Of a stretch of DNA of 50,464 nt, positions 16,082 to 24,400 are shown piece after piece. Location of the stretch: positions 6 through 50,469 of the forward strand of contig NZ_JYOO01000033.1 in assembly GCF_000956595.1 (NCBI RefSeq). The letters run 5' to 3'. The first letter of the stretch is position 1, and each line of letters opens with the position of its first letter. Source of the DNA: Priestia aryabhattai B8W22. GTDB lineage: Bacteria > Bacillota > Bacilli > Bacillales > Bacillaceae_H. The notes beneath the pieces are model-generated. The model saw only the letters and a program-made list of their open reading frames with translations, was not told where the DNA came from and did not search any database. Both the position numbers and the translations under genes were made by a program.

Positions 16082-16107
16082 GTTTGCGTCAACTTTTGAT
16101 AGGGTAC
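16082..16107 (+). promoter_or_regulatory. Sigma-B-type general stress promoter of the catalase gene
   Basis: GTTTGC and GGGTAC are spaced 14 nt apart, close to the sigma-B pattern GTTTAA-N12-14-GGGTAT. In B. subtilis the large catalase katE is known to be sigma-B dependent, which agrees. Confidence 0.65.
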
Positions 16108-16112
16108 ACATT

Positions 16113-16127
16113 TTGTAATGATTATGA
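16113..16127 (+). promoter_or_regulatory. PerR-box-like site overlapping the catalase start site
   Basis: TTGTAATGATTATGA matches 13 of 15 bases of the PerR consensus TTATAATnATTATAA, and it starts 5 nt after the sigma-B -10 box. That position would give repression relieved by peroxide. A Fur- or Zur-type protein could also bind such a site. Confidence 0.55.
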
Positions 16128-16153
16128 ATTGAAGGTCAAGGAGGAAGACAGGT

Positions 16154-18196
16154 ATGACAAAAAAGCACCCTGTAAATGAAACAAGCAAGCAAGAACAGCT
16201 CGAGAAGTTTAAAACAGATGATCGAAACCAAGCGCTCACAACCAATCAAGGGTTAAAGCTTTCCGAAGATGAATTTTCTTTAAAAGCAGGCGAACGTGGT
16301 CCAACCCTGATGGAAGACTTTCATTTCCGTGAAAAAATGACGCATTTTGACCACGAGCGCATTCCTGAACGCATCGTTCATGCACGCGGCTTCGCTGCTC
16401 ACGGAGAATTTGAACTGTATGACTCTCTCAGTGAATATACAAAAGCTAAATTTTTGCAGAATCCGTCTGTAAAAACACCTGTATTTGTCCGTTTCTCTAC
16501 TGTAGCAGGTTCTAAAGGTTCAGCTGAAACGGTTCGCGACGCACGTGGTTTTGCAACAAAATTTTATACAGAAGAAGGAAACTATGACTTAGTCGGAAAT
16601 AACATTCCCGTGTTCTTTATCCAAGATGCGATTAAATTTCCGGATTTAATTCACGCTGTTAAGCCTGAGCCACACAATGAAATGCCGCAGGCGGCTTCAG
16701 CACATGATACGTTTTGGGATTTTATCGCCAATAACCAAGAGTCTGCTCACATGGTCATGTGGTCAATGTCAGACCGCGCAATTCCTCGCAGCTTGCGTAT
16801 GATGGAAGGCTTCGGCGTACATACTTTTCGCTTAGTTAATGCAGAAGGAAAAGCTCATTTTGTCAAATTCCACTGGAAGCCTGTGCTCGGAACGCATTCT
16901 CTTGTTTGGGACGAAGCTCAAACAATTTCTGGGAAAGACCCGGATTTTCATCGCCGCGATTTATGGGAGTCAATTGAAAACGGAGACTATCCTGAATATG
17001 AGCTAGGCTTACAAATCATAGCTGAGGAAGATGAATTTAAGTTCGACTTTGACATTCTCGATCCAACTAAGCTTTGGCCCGAAGAAGACATTCCCGTCAA
17101 ATTGGTTGGAAAAATGACCTTAAATCGAAATGTAGACAACGTATTTGCCGAAACGGAACAAGTCGCATTCCATCCGGGGCATGTAGTCCCGGGAATTGAT
17201 TTTTCCAACGATCCTCTCTTACAAGGAAGATTGTTTTCATACACGGATACTCAGCTTATTCGTCTTGGCGGTCCTAATTTTCATGAACTTCCAATCAATC
17301 GCTCAGTATGCCCGTTCCATAACAATCAACGCGACGGTTACGGACGTCAAACAATTAACAAAGGACCTGTCAGCTATCACCGAAACTCTCTTGCAGCCAA
17401 TACGCCGGCTCCTGTCCCAGAGTCAGAAGGTGGTTATGCTCACTATCAAGAAAAAGTGGAAGGAAGAAAAGTTCGAAGTCGAAGCGAAAGTTTTAAAGAC
17501 CACTTTTCACAGGCAACGCTATTTTGGAATAGCATGAGCGACCCTGAAAAAGAGCATATTATCAGTGCTTTCAGCTTTGAGCTTGGAAAAGTGAAAAGCA
17601 AGTCTGTTCAGCAGCAGGTCGTTGATATGTTTGCCAACGTCAGTACAGTGCTAGCTAAACAAGTAGCACAAGCGATTGGCGCGACGCCTCCATCAGGAGA
17701 AGATGCGCCGGTGACCAAGTCATCGCCTGCTCTTAGTCAGGAACAGACGATTAAAAAGCCGAATACGCGTAAAGTAGCTGTCATTGTAGCTAACGACTTT
17801 AGCGGTGACCTACCACAGGTGTTAAACAGTTTAAAACAACAGGGCATTCAGCCTGAAATTGTCAGCACAACCCTCCAAAACGTAAAAGGAACAGACGGGT
17901 CAGAACTTGAAGTACAGCACACGTTCTTAACAAGTGATTCTGTCTTATTCGATGCGGTTTATGTGGTCGGAAGTTCGTCAGCTGATGAGAAGTTTCGTAA
18001 AGAAGCACTGACGTTTGCTCAAGAAGCATTCGAGCATTTTAAACCAATTGGCGCCACGGCTGAAGGTGTTAAGTGGCTAAAAGCTGCTGGCTTAGATAGT
18101 AGCCCAGGTGTCGTAACTGGAGAAACTACACGCTTTACAGATGAATTTATTGAAGCTATTTCAGCTCACCGCCACTGGAATCGTCAGGTTATATAA
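16154..18196 (+). CDS. katE: Large-subunit (clade II) catalase, KatE type
   Basis: The 680-residue protein has the catalase core with the active-site His76 in RIVHARGFAAHGEF, the distal Asn region YDLVGNNIPVFFIQDA, and the heme-ligand Tyr in RLFSYTDTQLIRLG near residue 360. The additional C-terminal flavodoxin/DJ-1-like domain (about residues 530-680, beginning TRKVAVIVANDFSGD) marks the large-subunit class. It degrades hydrogen peroxide. Sequence runs such as LMEDFHFREKMTHFDHERIP match the B. subtilis general-stress catalase KatE as I recall it. The ATG follows AAGGAGGAAG. A sigma-B-type promoter and a PerR-like box suggest dual stress control. Confidence 0.95.
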   Translation: MTKKHPVNETSKQEQLEKFKTDDRNQALTTNQGLKLSEDEFSLKAGERGPTLMEDFHFREKMTHFDHERIPERIVHARGFAAHGEFELYDSLSEYTKAKFLQNPSVKTPVFVRFSTVAGSKGSAETVRDARGFATKFYTEEGNYDLVGNNIPVFFIQDAIKFPDLIHAVKPEPHNEMPQAASAHDTFWDFIANNQESAHMVMWSMSDRAIPRSLRMMEGFGVHTFRLVNAEGKAHFVKFHWKPVLGTHSLVWDEAQTISGKDPDFHRRDLWESIENGDYPEYELGLQIIAEEDEFKFDFDILDPTKLWPEEDIPVKLVGKMTLNRNVDNVFAETEQVAFHPGHVVPGIDFSNDPLLQGRLFSYTDTQLIRLGGPNFHELPINRSVCPFHNNQRDGYGRQTINKGPVSYHRNSLAANTPAPVPESEGGYAHYQEKVEGRKVRSRSESFKDHFSQATLFWNSMSDPEKEHIISAFSFELGKVKSKSVQQQVVDMFANVSTVLAKQVAQAIGATPPSGEDAPVTKSSPALSQEQTIKKPNTRKVAVIVANDFSGDLPQVLNSLKQQGIQPEIVSTTLQNVKGTDGSELEVQHTFLTSDSVLFDAVYVVGSSSADEKFRKEALTFAQEAFEHFKPIGATAEGVKWLKAAGLDSSPGVVTGETTRFTDEFIEAISAHRHWNRQVI

Positions 18197-18200
18197 ATAC

Positions 18201-18237
18201 AAAAGCCTTTGAAATCAATGATTTCAAAGGCTTTTTT
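18201..18237. terminator. Bidirectional terminator between katE and the GNAT gene
   Basis: Inverted repeat AAAAGCCTTTGAAAT/ATTTCAAAGGCTTTTTT, with a 5-nt loop. It serves both convergent genes. Confidence 0.92.
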
Positions 18238-18239
18238 GA

Positions 18240-18752
18240 TTAAACTGATTTTCTAAATGCCATGACGTGCAAATCTTTGACCGGATAAAAATCGTTATCT
18301 GGGAAGCGGACGTAACCTCTTTTAGTGTAAAGCTTAATGGCATGTTCCATTGAATGATCTGTATGTAAACCTAAATAAGAACACCCTAGCTCCCGAGATT
18401 TTTTTTCACACGCTTCAAGAAGCGCATTGGCGACTCCTTTTCGGCGATGCGACGGAGCAACTGCCAGCAGACGAATTTCAGCCCATGGAAATGGCTTTAA
18501 CAACCCTCCATATACATCCGTATTTGGGGGATAAAACAACACGCTTCCTGCCATTTCTCCATCGATTTCAGCTACCATGCACTCAAATTTCTTTTCTTCA
18601 CTCAGGGTATGTAAAATTCCCTTTCGATATCTTTTCCAGTGTGCTTCTGATTTTACAGCTGCATATTGCTCATAAGCAGCAAGCGTCACTGTTTCAATAG
18701 ATGATGTTTCTTCTTCTCTAGCTTTTCGAACGATCAATTTTTTCTCCTCCAT
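18240..18752 (-). CDS. GNAT-family N-acetyltransferase
   Basis: The 170-residue protein has the acetyl-CoA-binding motif A, LAVAPSHRRKGVANALLEAC (Q/RxxGxG/A type), and a C-terminal motif B with HTDHSMEHAIKLYTKRGYVR. It should transfer an acetyl group to an amine; the substrate is unknown. Start choice is uncertain. The ATG at 18752 has only a weak AGAAGG before it, while a TTG at 18737 has a strong GGAGGAG 8 nt upstream and would begin the protein at the usual first strand (IVRKA). Confidence 0.88.
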   Translation of the reverse strand: MEEKKLIVRKAREEETSSIETVTLAAYEQYAAVKSEAHWKRYRKGILHTLSEEKKFECMVAEIDGEMAGSVLFYPPNTDVYGGLLKPFPWAEIRLLAVAPSHRRKGVANALLEACEKKSRELGCSYLGLHTDHSMEHAIKLYTKRGYVRFPDNDFYPVKDLHVMAFRKSV

Positions 18753-18937
18753 TTACCTTCTTGGTTAATTCTTATTGTCTATGGTGAAGAATGTTTATGC
18801 AACTCATTTGCATCTCAAAGCAGCTTCCTTTGCATATATTTAATCCGAGCATTATAGTTTCTGAAGCAGTCTTTGTGCTGAAACTCTGCTTGTCTTCATA
18901 TACATATAAAGAGATTCATAGACAAGGATGAGACAGC

Positions 18938-19519
18938 ATGTACAAAAAATTGATTGCAATTGGAATTGGCAGTGTGTTTGTTAGTATCGGGATTAACGTT
19001 TTTATTCTTCCGCTTCAGCTTGTAACAGGAGGCATTACGGGAATTAGCTTAATCATTAATTATTTACTTGGTTATAAAGTAGGCGTGATGATTTTTTGCT
19101 TAAACTTGCCGATTTACCTTCTCGCCCTAGGCTTTAACCGCTCTTATTTTTTAAATGCTATCTATGGCATGGTTCTCTCAGCCGTTATGATTGATTTGCT
19201 GTTTCCGCTTCACGGGATTTTTCACTTTCCCATTATCTTAAGCGCTTGCCTTGGAGGTGTTTTTAACGGAATCGGAACCGGCATCATGCTCCGGCAGCAC
19301 GCAAGTCAAGGCGGGGTCGACTTATTTTCTCTGATACTTGCGAAATGGTTATCTTTAAACCCCGGCATCATCATTTTAGTGATTGACGCATCTATTATTA
19401 TTTCAGGTATTTTACTGCTTCAAAACGATACAGCTATTTATTCATTATTAATTGTTGTATGCTCCGGTATAGTCACCAGTTTGATTACATCATTCAAACG
19501 CATTATCGTCTATGTATAA
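18938..19519 (+). CDS. YitT-family membrane protein, short form
   Basis: The 193-residue protein has five or six hydrophobic segments and the family's N-terminal pattern GSVFVSIGINVFILPLQLVT followed by GGITGISLI. It also has the glycine-rich GGVFNGIGTGIMLRQHASQG with the GGVDLFSLIL segment. It covers only the membrane part of YitT proteins; the C-terminal DUF2179 domain, which brings relatives to about 280 residues, is absent. The gene ends at its own terminator, so this is a short family member rather than a truncation. Function is unknown. The ATG follows AAGGATGAGA. Confidence 0.82.
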   Translation: MYKKLIAIGIGSVFVSIGINVFILPLQLVTGGITGISLIINYLLGYKVGVMIFCLNLPIYLLALGFNRSYFLNAIYGMVLSAVMIDLLFPLHGIFHFPIILSACLGGVFNGIGTGIMLRQHASQGGVDLFSLILAKWLSLNPGIIILVIDASIIISGILLLQNDTAIYSLLIVVCSGIVTSLITSFKRIIVYV

Positions 19520-19521
19520 GG

Positions 19522-19556
19522 AAAAATCCTCGAGACAGGCGTCTCGAGGATTTTCT
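19522..19556. terminator. Bidirectional terminator between the YitT and LCP genes
   Basis: Hairpin AATCCTCGAGAC/GTCTCGAGGATT with loop AGGC, flanked by A-run and T-run. It serves the convergent pair. Confidence 0.92.
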
Positions 19557-20498
19557 TTATTTGTCATTTAAGAATTCTTGCAGCGCTTCTTTATTTTTAT
19601 CTAAATCAATATCAAGCACCATACCAACGCCGCTATACGTTTTGTTTTCAAATGATCCGTCTAACGGCAGTCGCAGGCTTTGAACATCTTTCATGTTTCC
19701 TGTTACCACATCTTTAGCCAGAAGCATCATGCTTTTTGTATCTAAATTTGTATCGATGTAAGGATCCATTACGCCGAGAAGCTTCGGTATTTTAAATACG
19801 CTGTTTAGGCTTGCTACTTCATCTTTAAGCTTTAAAACGACTTCTTGCTGGCGCTGAACGCGTCCAAAATCACTCATGTTATCATGGCGAAAACGTACGT
19901 AGCCAAGCAGCTGTTCACCGTGTAAAACTTGGGTACCTTTATGAAGCGTCATACCAATTCCCGAAGACATATCGTGAGGCACCGTTACTTCAATGCCATC
20001 AGGAGCAATCGTATCTACAATTTTTGAAAATCCTTCGAAGTCCACAACTGCATAATAGTTAATATCAATATCAAAATTTTGTTTGATCGTTTGGCGCAGC
20101 AGTTCAGGACCTCCGAACGCGTAAGCAGCATTCAGCTTTTGCTTGCCGTGTCCTGGAATATCCACATACATATCCCTCATAAGGGAAACAATTTTCGGGT
20201 GTTTGCTTTTAGAATCGTAGTGAGCAATTAAAATAGAGTCTGTACGAGAATGCTTTTCCCCGCGCGAGTCACTTCCTAACAGCAGCATATTTACTTCGCC
20301 GTTATTCGGGAGACTGCCTTGAAACTGTTCAAATGTCGTGCCGTCATCCGCATATTTACCATCGCTTGCAATCGATAGCCCTTGCTTATATTGAAAATAG
20401 CTGTATATGCCTCCAACGATAATAAAAAGAAATAACAAAGCAAAGAACACTCTGCCCCATCGAACTCTTCTTCTTCTTTTGCGTCTTGTTCGCTCCAC
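19557..20498 (-). CDS. LytR-CpsA-Psr (LCP) family cell-wall glycopolymer ligase
   Basis: A 313-residue type II membrane protein: a strongly basic N-terminus (RTRRKRRRRVRWGR), one membrane helix (about residues 17-35), then the extracellular LCP domain with LLLGSDSRGEKHSRTDSILI, SLMRDMYVDIPGHG and KLNAAYAFGG. These hold the pyrophosphate- and metal-binding Arg and Asp residues. LCP enzymes attach teichoic acids or other polymers to peptidoglycan, which fits its place next to an LtaS gene. I choose GTG 20498 behind GGTGA. The frame is open to TTG 20543, but that codon lies in the stem of the upstream terminator. Confidence 0.88.
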   Translation of the reverse strand: MERTRRKRRRRVRWGRVFFALLFLFIIVGGIYSYFQYKQGLSIASDGKYADDGTTFEQFQGSLPNNGEVNMLLLGSDSRGEKHSRTDSILIAHYDSKSKHPKIVSLMRDMYVDIPGHGKQKLNAAYAFGGPELLRQTIKQNFDIDINYYAVVDFEGFSKIVDTIAPDGIEVTVPHDMSSGIGMTLHKGTQVLHGEQLLGYVRFRHDNMSDFGRVQRQQEVVLKLKDEVASLNSVFKIPKLLGVMDPYIDTNLDTKSMMLLAKDVVTGNMKDVQSLRLPLDGSFENKTYSGVGMVLDIDLDKNKEALQEFLNDK

Positions 20499-20540
20499 GT
20501 TTCTGTCACCAGCTTTCTTTTCAATGAAGTTCTCATAAAA

Positions 20541-20583
20541 CAAGCAAGTAGCTAAGCTTTTAAAAAGCTCCTCTACTTGCTTG
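20541..20583 (-). terminator. Terminator after ltaS, overlapping the LCP gene's open frame
   Basis: Outer arms CAAGCAAGTAG/CTACTTGCTTG (11 bp) and inner arms AGCTTTT/AAAAGCT form a two-part hairpin. On the minus strand TTTTAT follows. It lies between ltaS and the LCP gene, so LCP expression depends on read-through or a promoter hidden here. Confidence 0.75.
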
Positions 20584-20611
20584 TTTGGATTGTATGGTGT
20601 GAAAGCTTACA

Positions 20612-22534
20612 TTACTTTTCTGTTTCTTGGTCTTTTCCATACATGTATTTCGATGGATCGACCGGTTTAAAGTCCTCTAATTTATTAAATCGTAATAAAT
20701 CACCGTATAACACTTTATCAGAAAGTTCTAGCTCTCTTCCAACTTTCTTTTTATAAGCTTTCGCTTCGTCTGTTGCTGTGATTCTTTCTCCTGTGTTTGT
20801 ATCGTAATACTTGCCGTCAACTGACGTGTATTTCGGAGAAACATAATCACCGTTTCTAAATGCTACTACCTGATCATGGTCTTTTGATAATAAATCTGTA
20901 CCGAATTGAACATACTCTTTACTATCAATTCCCACTAAGTGAAGAAGCGTAGGTACTACGTCAATTTCACCGCCGTACGTATGGTTCACTCCACCTTTTA
21001 CACCTGGCACGTGGAGGAAGAACGGTACGCGTTGAAGCTGAGCGTTTTTATATGGCGTAATTTTCTCGCCAAGAACTTTTTCCATCGCTTTGTTATGATT
21101 TTCAGAAATACCGTAGTGGTCACCGTAAATCATAATAACTGAGTTATCATATAAGCCTGAAGCTTTTAGCTCTGTAAAGAATTCTTGCAGTGATTCATCC
21201 AAATAACGAGCCGTTTGGAAATAACGGTCTACCGTTCCATCTCCTGTGTTTGCCGGCTCAATGCTAGCATCGCCTTTATCAAGAACGAATGGGAAATGGT
21301 TTGTTAATGTAATCATATGCGCATAGAACGGCTGCTTCAATGACTGCAGCATTGGCATCGATTCTTTGAAGAATGGCTTATCTTTTAATCCATAGTTTAC
21401 TTTGTTATCACCAGTCATATTGTAATAACTTGCGTCAAAGAATTTATCCACACCGAACTGTTTGTAAATTTCATTACGGTTCCAGAACGTTTTATAATCT
21501 CCGTGTAACACAGCACTTGTATAGCCGCCCTCTTGATCTAAGATCGCTGGTGCTGCTTGGTATGTGTTGCGGCCTTTTAAGCTAAATGCTGATCCTTGAG
21601 GCAAGCCATATAATGACGTATCCATCATAAGCTCTGCATCAGCCGTTTTACCTTGTCCTGTTTGATGGAAGAAGTTATCAAAATACATAAATTCATTTCC
21701 ATTTGCTAATGAATTTAAAAACGGCGTTACTTCTTGTCCGTTTAACTTGTAATTAATTAGGAATGACTGAAATGATTCTAGATGAATTTTAATAATGTTT
21801 TTTCCTTTTGCTTTACCGGCATACTCAATGTTTGGAGCTGCATAGTGACTTGTACTGAAGTTTTTTACTGTTGTTAAGTCATCACTGCTTGCGAATGCTC
21901 GCTGCTTTGAGTTTTGAAACGTTTGAACTGCATCATACACCGTATAGTTGTATGCTCCTAAATATTTCACTAGGTAGTTGCGGTCAAATGTTCTTGTTAA
22001 TAATTCAGGGCGATCTTTTTCAGCATAGTGCAAGTTAATTGCAAATGCGATAGCTCCTGCCGCTAGTACCATGAACGTATAGCGGAATTTAAGACGTGCT
22101 TTTGGCCATTCGATTTTTCTAACAAACAATAGCGCAATCAGTAAAATGATATCTACAAAATATAGAATATCATGCGCTTTTAGTAAATCAGCGATACTGC
22201 CTCCTAAATGACCCACATTGCTTGTTTGCGTTAAAGTAGGCAATGTAACGAAGTCATTGAAAAAGCGATAATATAAAATATTGCTGTACAAAATGACCGT
22301 CATAATTGTGCTAAGGATAAGCGTCCAAACGATGGCTCTTTTTCCTTTTGCAAACAATGCTAACCCTAAAAAGATCAAAGTTGAACTAATTGGATTAATA
22401 AACAATAACGTTTTTTGCATTGAGTCACTTATATCTAAGTTGAACTCCACTTTGTAAGACATGTAAGACTTGATCCACATGAATAAAACCGCTATAAAAA
22501 AGTAAAACAACGGCTTTGAAAATAGTTTTTTCAT
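20612..22534 (-). CDS. ltaS: Lipoteichoic acid synthase (LtaS-type glycerol phosphate transferase)
   Basis: The 640-residue protein has five N-terminal membrane helices (about residues 1-190), then a signal-peptidase-like site (AFA before SSDD). The extracellular sulfatase-fold domain carries the catalytic Thr near residue 300 in FHQTGQGKTADAE and the metal ligands in YGDHYGISENHNKAM. It polymerises glycerol phosphate from phosphatidylglycerol onto the lipid anchor. I start at ATG 22534, with GAAAGGAA upstream and alignment of MKKLF with relatives; ATG 22570 is an alternative. Several LtaS paralogues exist in bacilli, so the exact one is not settled. Confidence 0.92.
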   Translation of the reverse strand: MKKLFSKPLFYFFIAVLFMWIKSYMSYKVEFNLDISDSMQKTLLFINPISSTLIFLGLALFAKGKRAIVWTLILSTIMTVILYSNILYYRFFNDFVTLPTLTQTSNVGHLGGSIADLLKAHDILYFVDIILLIALLFVRKIEWPKARLKFRYTFMVLAAGAIAFAINLHYAEKDRPELLTRTFDRNYLVKYLGAYNYTVYDAVQTFQNSKQRAFASSDDLTTVKNFSTSHYAAPNIEYAGKAKGKNIIKIHLESFQSFLINYKLNGQEVTPFLNSLANGNEFMYFDNFFHQTGQGKTADAELMMDTSLYGLPQGSAFSLKGRNTYQAAPAILDQEGGYTSAVLHGDYKTFWNRNEIYKQFGVDKFFDASYYNMTGDNKVNYGLKDKPFFKESMPMLQSLKQPFYAHMITLTNHFPFVLDKGDASIEPANTGDGTVDRYFQTARYLDESLQEFFTELKASGLYDNSVIMIYGDHYGISENHNKAMEKVLGEKITPYKNAQLQRVPFFLHVPGVKGGVNHTYGGEIDVVPTLLHLVGIDSKEYVQFGTDLLSKDHDQVVAFRNGDYVSPKYTSVDGKYYDTNTGERITATDEAKAYKKKVGRELELSDKVLYGDLLRFNKLEDFKPVDPSKYMYGKDQETEK

Positions 22535-22570
22535 TTTCAAATTCCTTTCACTAAAAAGTAGAGATTTCAT

Positions 22571-22942
22571 GTTCAGCTAACCTCAGGAAAGTCCCCTACA
22601 TTAAATCGTAGCGGTTACGTCCTGCAAAAGATTACCTGAAAATGATTCAATTTGTCAAACAATATCATCTTCATCTCTTTTTTTAGTCATCTACAAAATT
22701 TACATTTTCAACTGGCAATCTCTTATTTTTTTATCGTGATGGTATTATTACACAATTGTTAATTTGTAAATTTTGTTCTCCCTATATTGCATACATATTA
22801 ATTTACCACATTTCTGCTCTGCAATAAAAGTATTTTTATTTTATTAGGCATAATATTTCACTTGCTGAATGAAAAGGTACTATTGTACTGGACGGTATTC
22901 TTCGCTTACTGTTAGGACTAGTAAAAATAGACTTGTCTATTC
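22571..22942. other. Intergenic region upstream of ltaS
   Basis: About 370 AT-rich bases. The only clear signal is a minus-strand promoter for ltaS, TTGACA (22653-22658) and TAATCT (22629-22634), spaced 18 nt. I see no gene, no convincing riboswitch and no sigma-M box. A short AATAGAC/GTCTATT hairpin at 22923-22943 with minus-strand T-run could end the cupin transcript. Confidence 0.5.
22629..22658 (-). promoter_or_regulatory. Sigma-A promoter of ltaS
   Basis: Minus-strand TTGACA, 18-nt spacer, TAATCT. It gives a leader of roughly 90 nt before the chosen ltaS start. Confidence 0.55.
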
Positions 22943-23302
22943 TTAGTTTTCGTCTTCATCTTCATCAACAGCTATGCGGTCTCCCTGTGCAAAGGGCTGT
23001 GAAATAACAAGAAACTCAATCTCTTCGCTCGAACGATTCATCATTTGATGAGGAATGGACGGAAGCACTTCTACTCCTTCATGTGCTTTTACATCATAAA
23101 TAGTTCCGTCTACTTCTAGAGCAGCTGTTCCTTTTAGCACAAAGAAAAATTGATGCGCTCTCGTGTGATAATGCCTTACCTCTTTCGTATGAGGGGGCAT
23201 GCGCTCATGAATAATACTTACGTCTTTATTTTTCACTAGATGCCACCCATCGCATTTCCCTCCCCACGCGTAGTGTTCTGCGTTTTGCTTACTGACTTTC
23301 AT
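22943..23302 (-). CDS. Small single-domain cupin protein
   Basis: The 119-residue protein is one double-stranded beta-helix. Cupin motif 1 reads HYHTRAHQFFFVLKGTAALE, with the metal-ligand histidines and Glu, and motif 2 ends VLPSIPHQMMNRS. The C-terminal tail is very acidic (VDEDEDEN). Such proteins are metal-binding enzymes or small-molecule sensors; this one gives no clue to its substrate. GGGGAG precedes the ATG. It lies downstream of a DMT transporter gene on the same strand, 92 nt apart. Confidence 0.85.
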   Translation of the reverse strand: MKVSKQNAEHYAWGGKCDGWHLVKNKDVSIIHERMPPHTKEVRHYHTRAHQFFFVLKGTAALEVDGTIYDVKAHEGVEVLPSIPHQMMNRSSEEIEFLVISQPFAQGDRIAVDEDEDEN

Positions 23303-23394
23303 GACTAGCTCCCCTTTTTCTAATAAATGAAGACCTGCAGATGAAATAGAAATTCTATGTGATCTTTTTAATCTTGCTATGTGGAAATATTTTT

Positions 23395-24255
23395 TTAGCT
23401 GAAGGTTTTGGCTTCAAAGTAAAAAGCATTCCTAAAAAAAATCAAAACAATGCCTGCAAACTGAAAAAGCGTCGGCCGAAATCCCGTAAACGCTGTATCT
23501 AATAAAATGGCAACGGCCGGGTCTAAAAATACCAGAACTGAAATTACCTGAGTTTTTAAGTAACGCAGGCTGTCGAAAAACAAATAATACACTAAACCAG
23601 TATGTACAAAGCCTGTTACTAAAATAGCTGTCCAGTTGGCCGCTGTTAGGAAATGAAAATCACTAAAATGAACAAACGGCAATAATAGAAAAATCCCTAC
23701 AAAAGTCTGAAGGAATGTAACAGCATAAGCACTCGTATGAATAATTCCTTTGCCAAGCAGCGTCGTGCATGCATAAAACAAAGCGGCTAAAAGCGCCCAC
23801 AATATTCCTGACGACATGAAGCCATCAGTCGTAAGTTCCTTCACCCCAATAATCAGAAGTGTTCCTACAAAACAAATGATGATAGACATCACGCCAAGAA
23901 CCGTTAATTTCTCCTTAAAGATAAAGCTTCCCAGAAGCAATACTAAAACGGGGGCAAGATGATAAATAGAGATAGCTACCGTAACGGACATCATTTCAAA
24001 TGCTTTAAATAGAAATACCCAGTTAAACACAAGAAATATTCCGCACAGTAAAATCTGCTTTATTTCTTTGGCATTCCATTTTTCCCTTTTATACTCACCC
24101 GTTACAAACCAGCACATTCCGAGAAAAAGCGTTGCACAAATGCAGCGGACAAATACTAAATCAAAAGAAGGCAGTCCAGTTTGTGTGGAGAAAAAGCCAA
24201 TTGAACCAAAAATACTCATTGAAACCATCATTTTTATCATTGGGCCTGCTTTCAT
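23395..24255 (-). CDS. EamA/DMT-superfamily transporter
   Basis: The 286-residue protein has ten hydrophobic segments arranged as two EamA halves. The first half ends with FEMMSVTVAISIYHLAPVLV followed by EKLTVLGVMSIIICFVGTLL, a classic DMT pattern, and the second half repeats it with SLRYLKTQVISVLVFLDPAV. These permeases usually export amino acids or other metabolites. The C-terminus has an unusual extra RNAFYFEAKTFS after helix 10. GAGGTGAAAA precedes the ATG. Confidence 0.88.
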   Translation of the reverse strand: MKAGPMIKMMVSMSIFGSIGFFSTQTGLPSFDLVFVRCICATLFLGMCWFVTGEYKREKWNAKEIKQILLCGIFLVFNWVFLFKAFEMMSVTVAISIYHLAPVLVLLLGSFIFKEKLTVLGVMSIIICFVGTLLIIGVKELTTDGFMSSGILWALLAALFYACTTLLGKGIIHTSAYAVTFLQTFVGIFLLLPFVHFSDFHFLTAANWTAILVTGFVHTGLVYYLFFDSLRYLKTQVISVLVFLDPAVAILLDTAFTGFRPTLFQFAGIVLIFFRNAFYFEAKTFS

Positions 24256-24341
24256 TTTTTCACCTCATTTCCAGAAAACTATTACTATTCAAACACAAAA
24301 AAGTCCATTTGTAAATTAATGGCTCAAAAGCGATATTCCAT

Positions 24342-24389
24342 AAAAAAGCGCAAAGACATGGGGTTCAGTCCCATCGTCTTTGCGCTTTT
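24342..24389 (-). terminator. Terminator after the OYE-family gene
   Basis: A long hairpin with AAAAAAGCGCAAAGAC paired to GTCTTTGCGCTTTT and an inner GGG/CCC pairing. A T-run follows on the minus strand. Confidence 0.88.
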
Positions 24390-24400
24390 CTGTCTTTCTT

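Noticed and set aside
22571-22740. c-di-AMP (ydaO-type) riboswitch or sigma-M promoter upstream of ltaS
   Set aside because: Short matching fragments were seen but no full consensus; a plain TTGACA/TAATCT promoter explains the region better.
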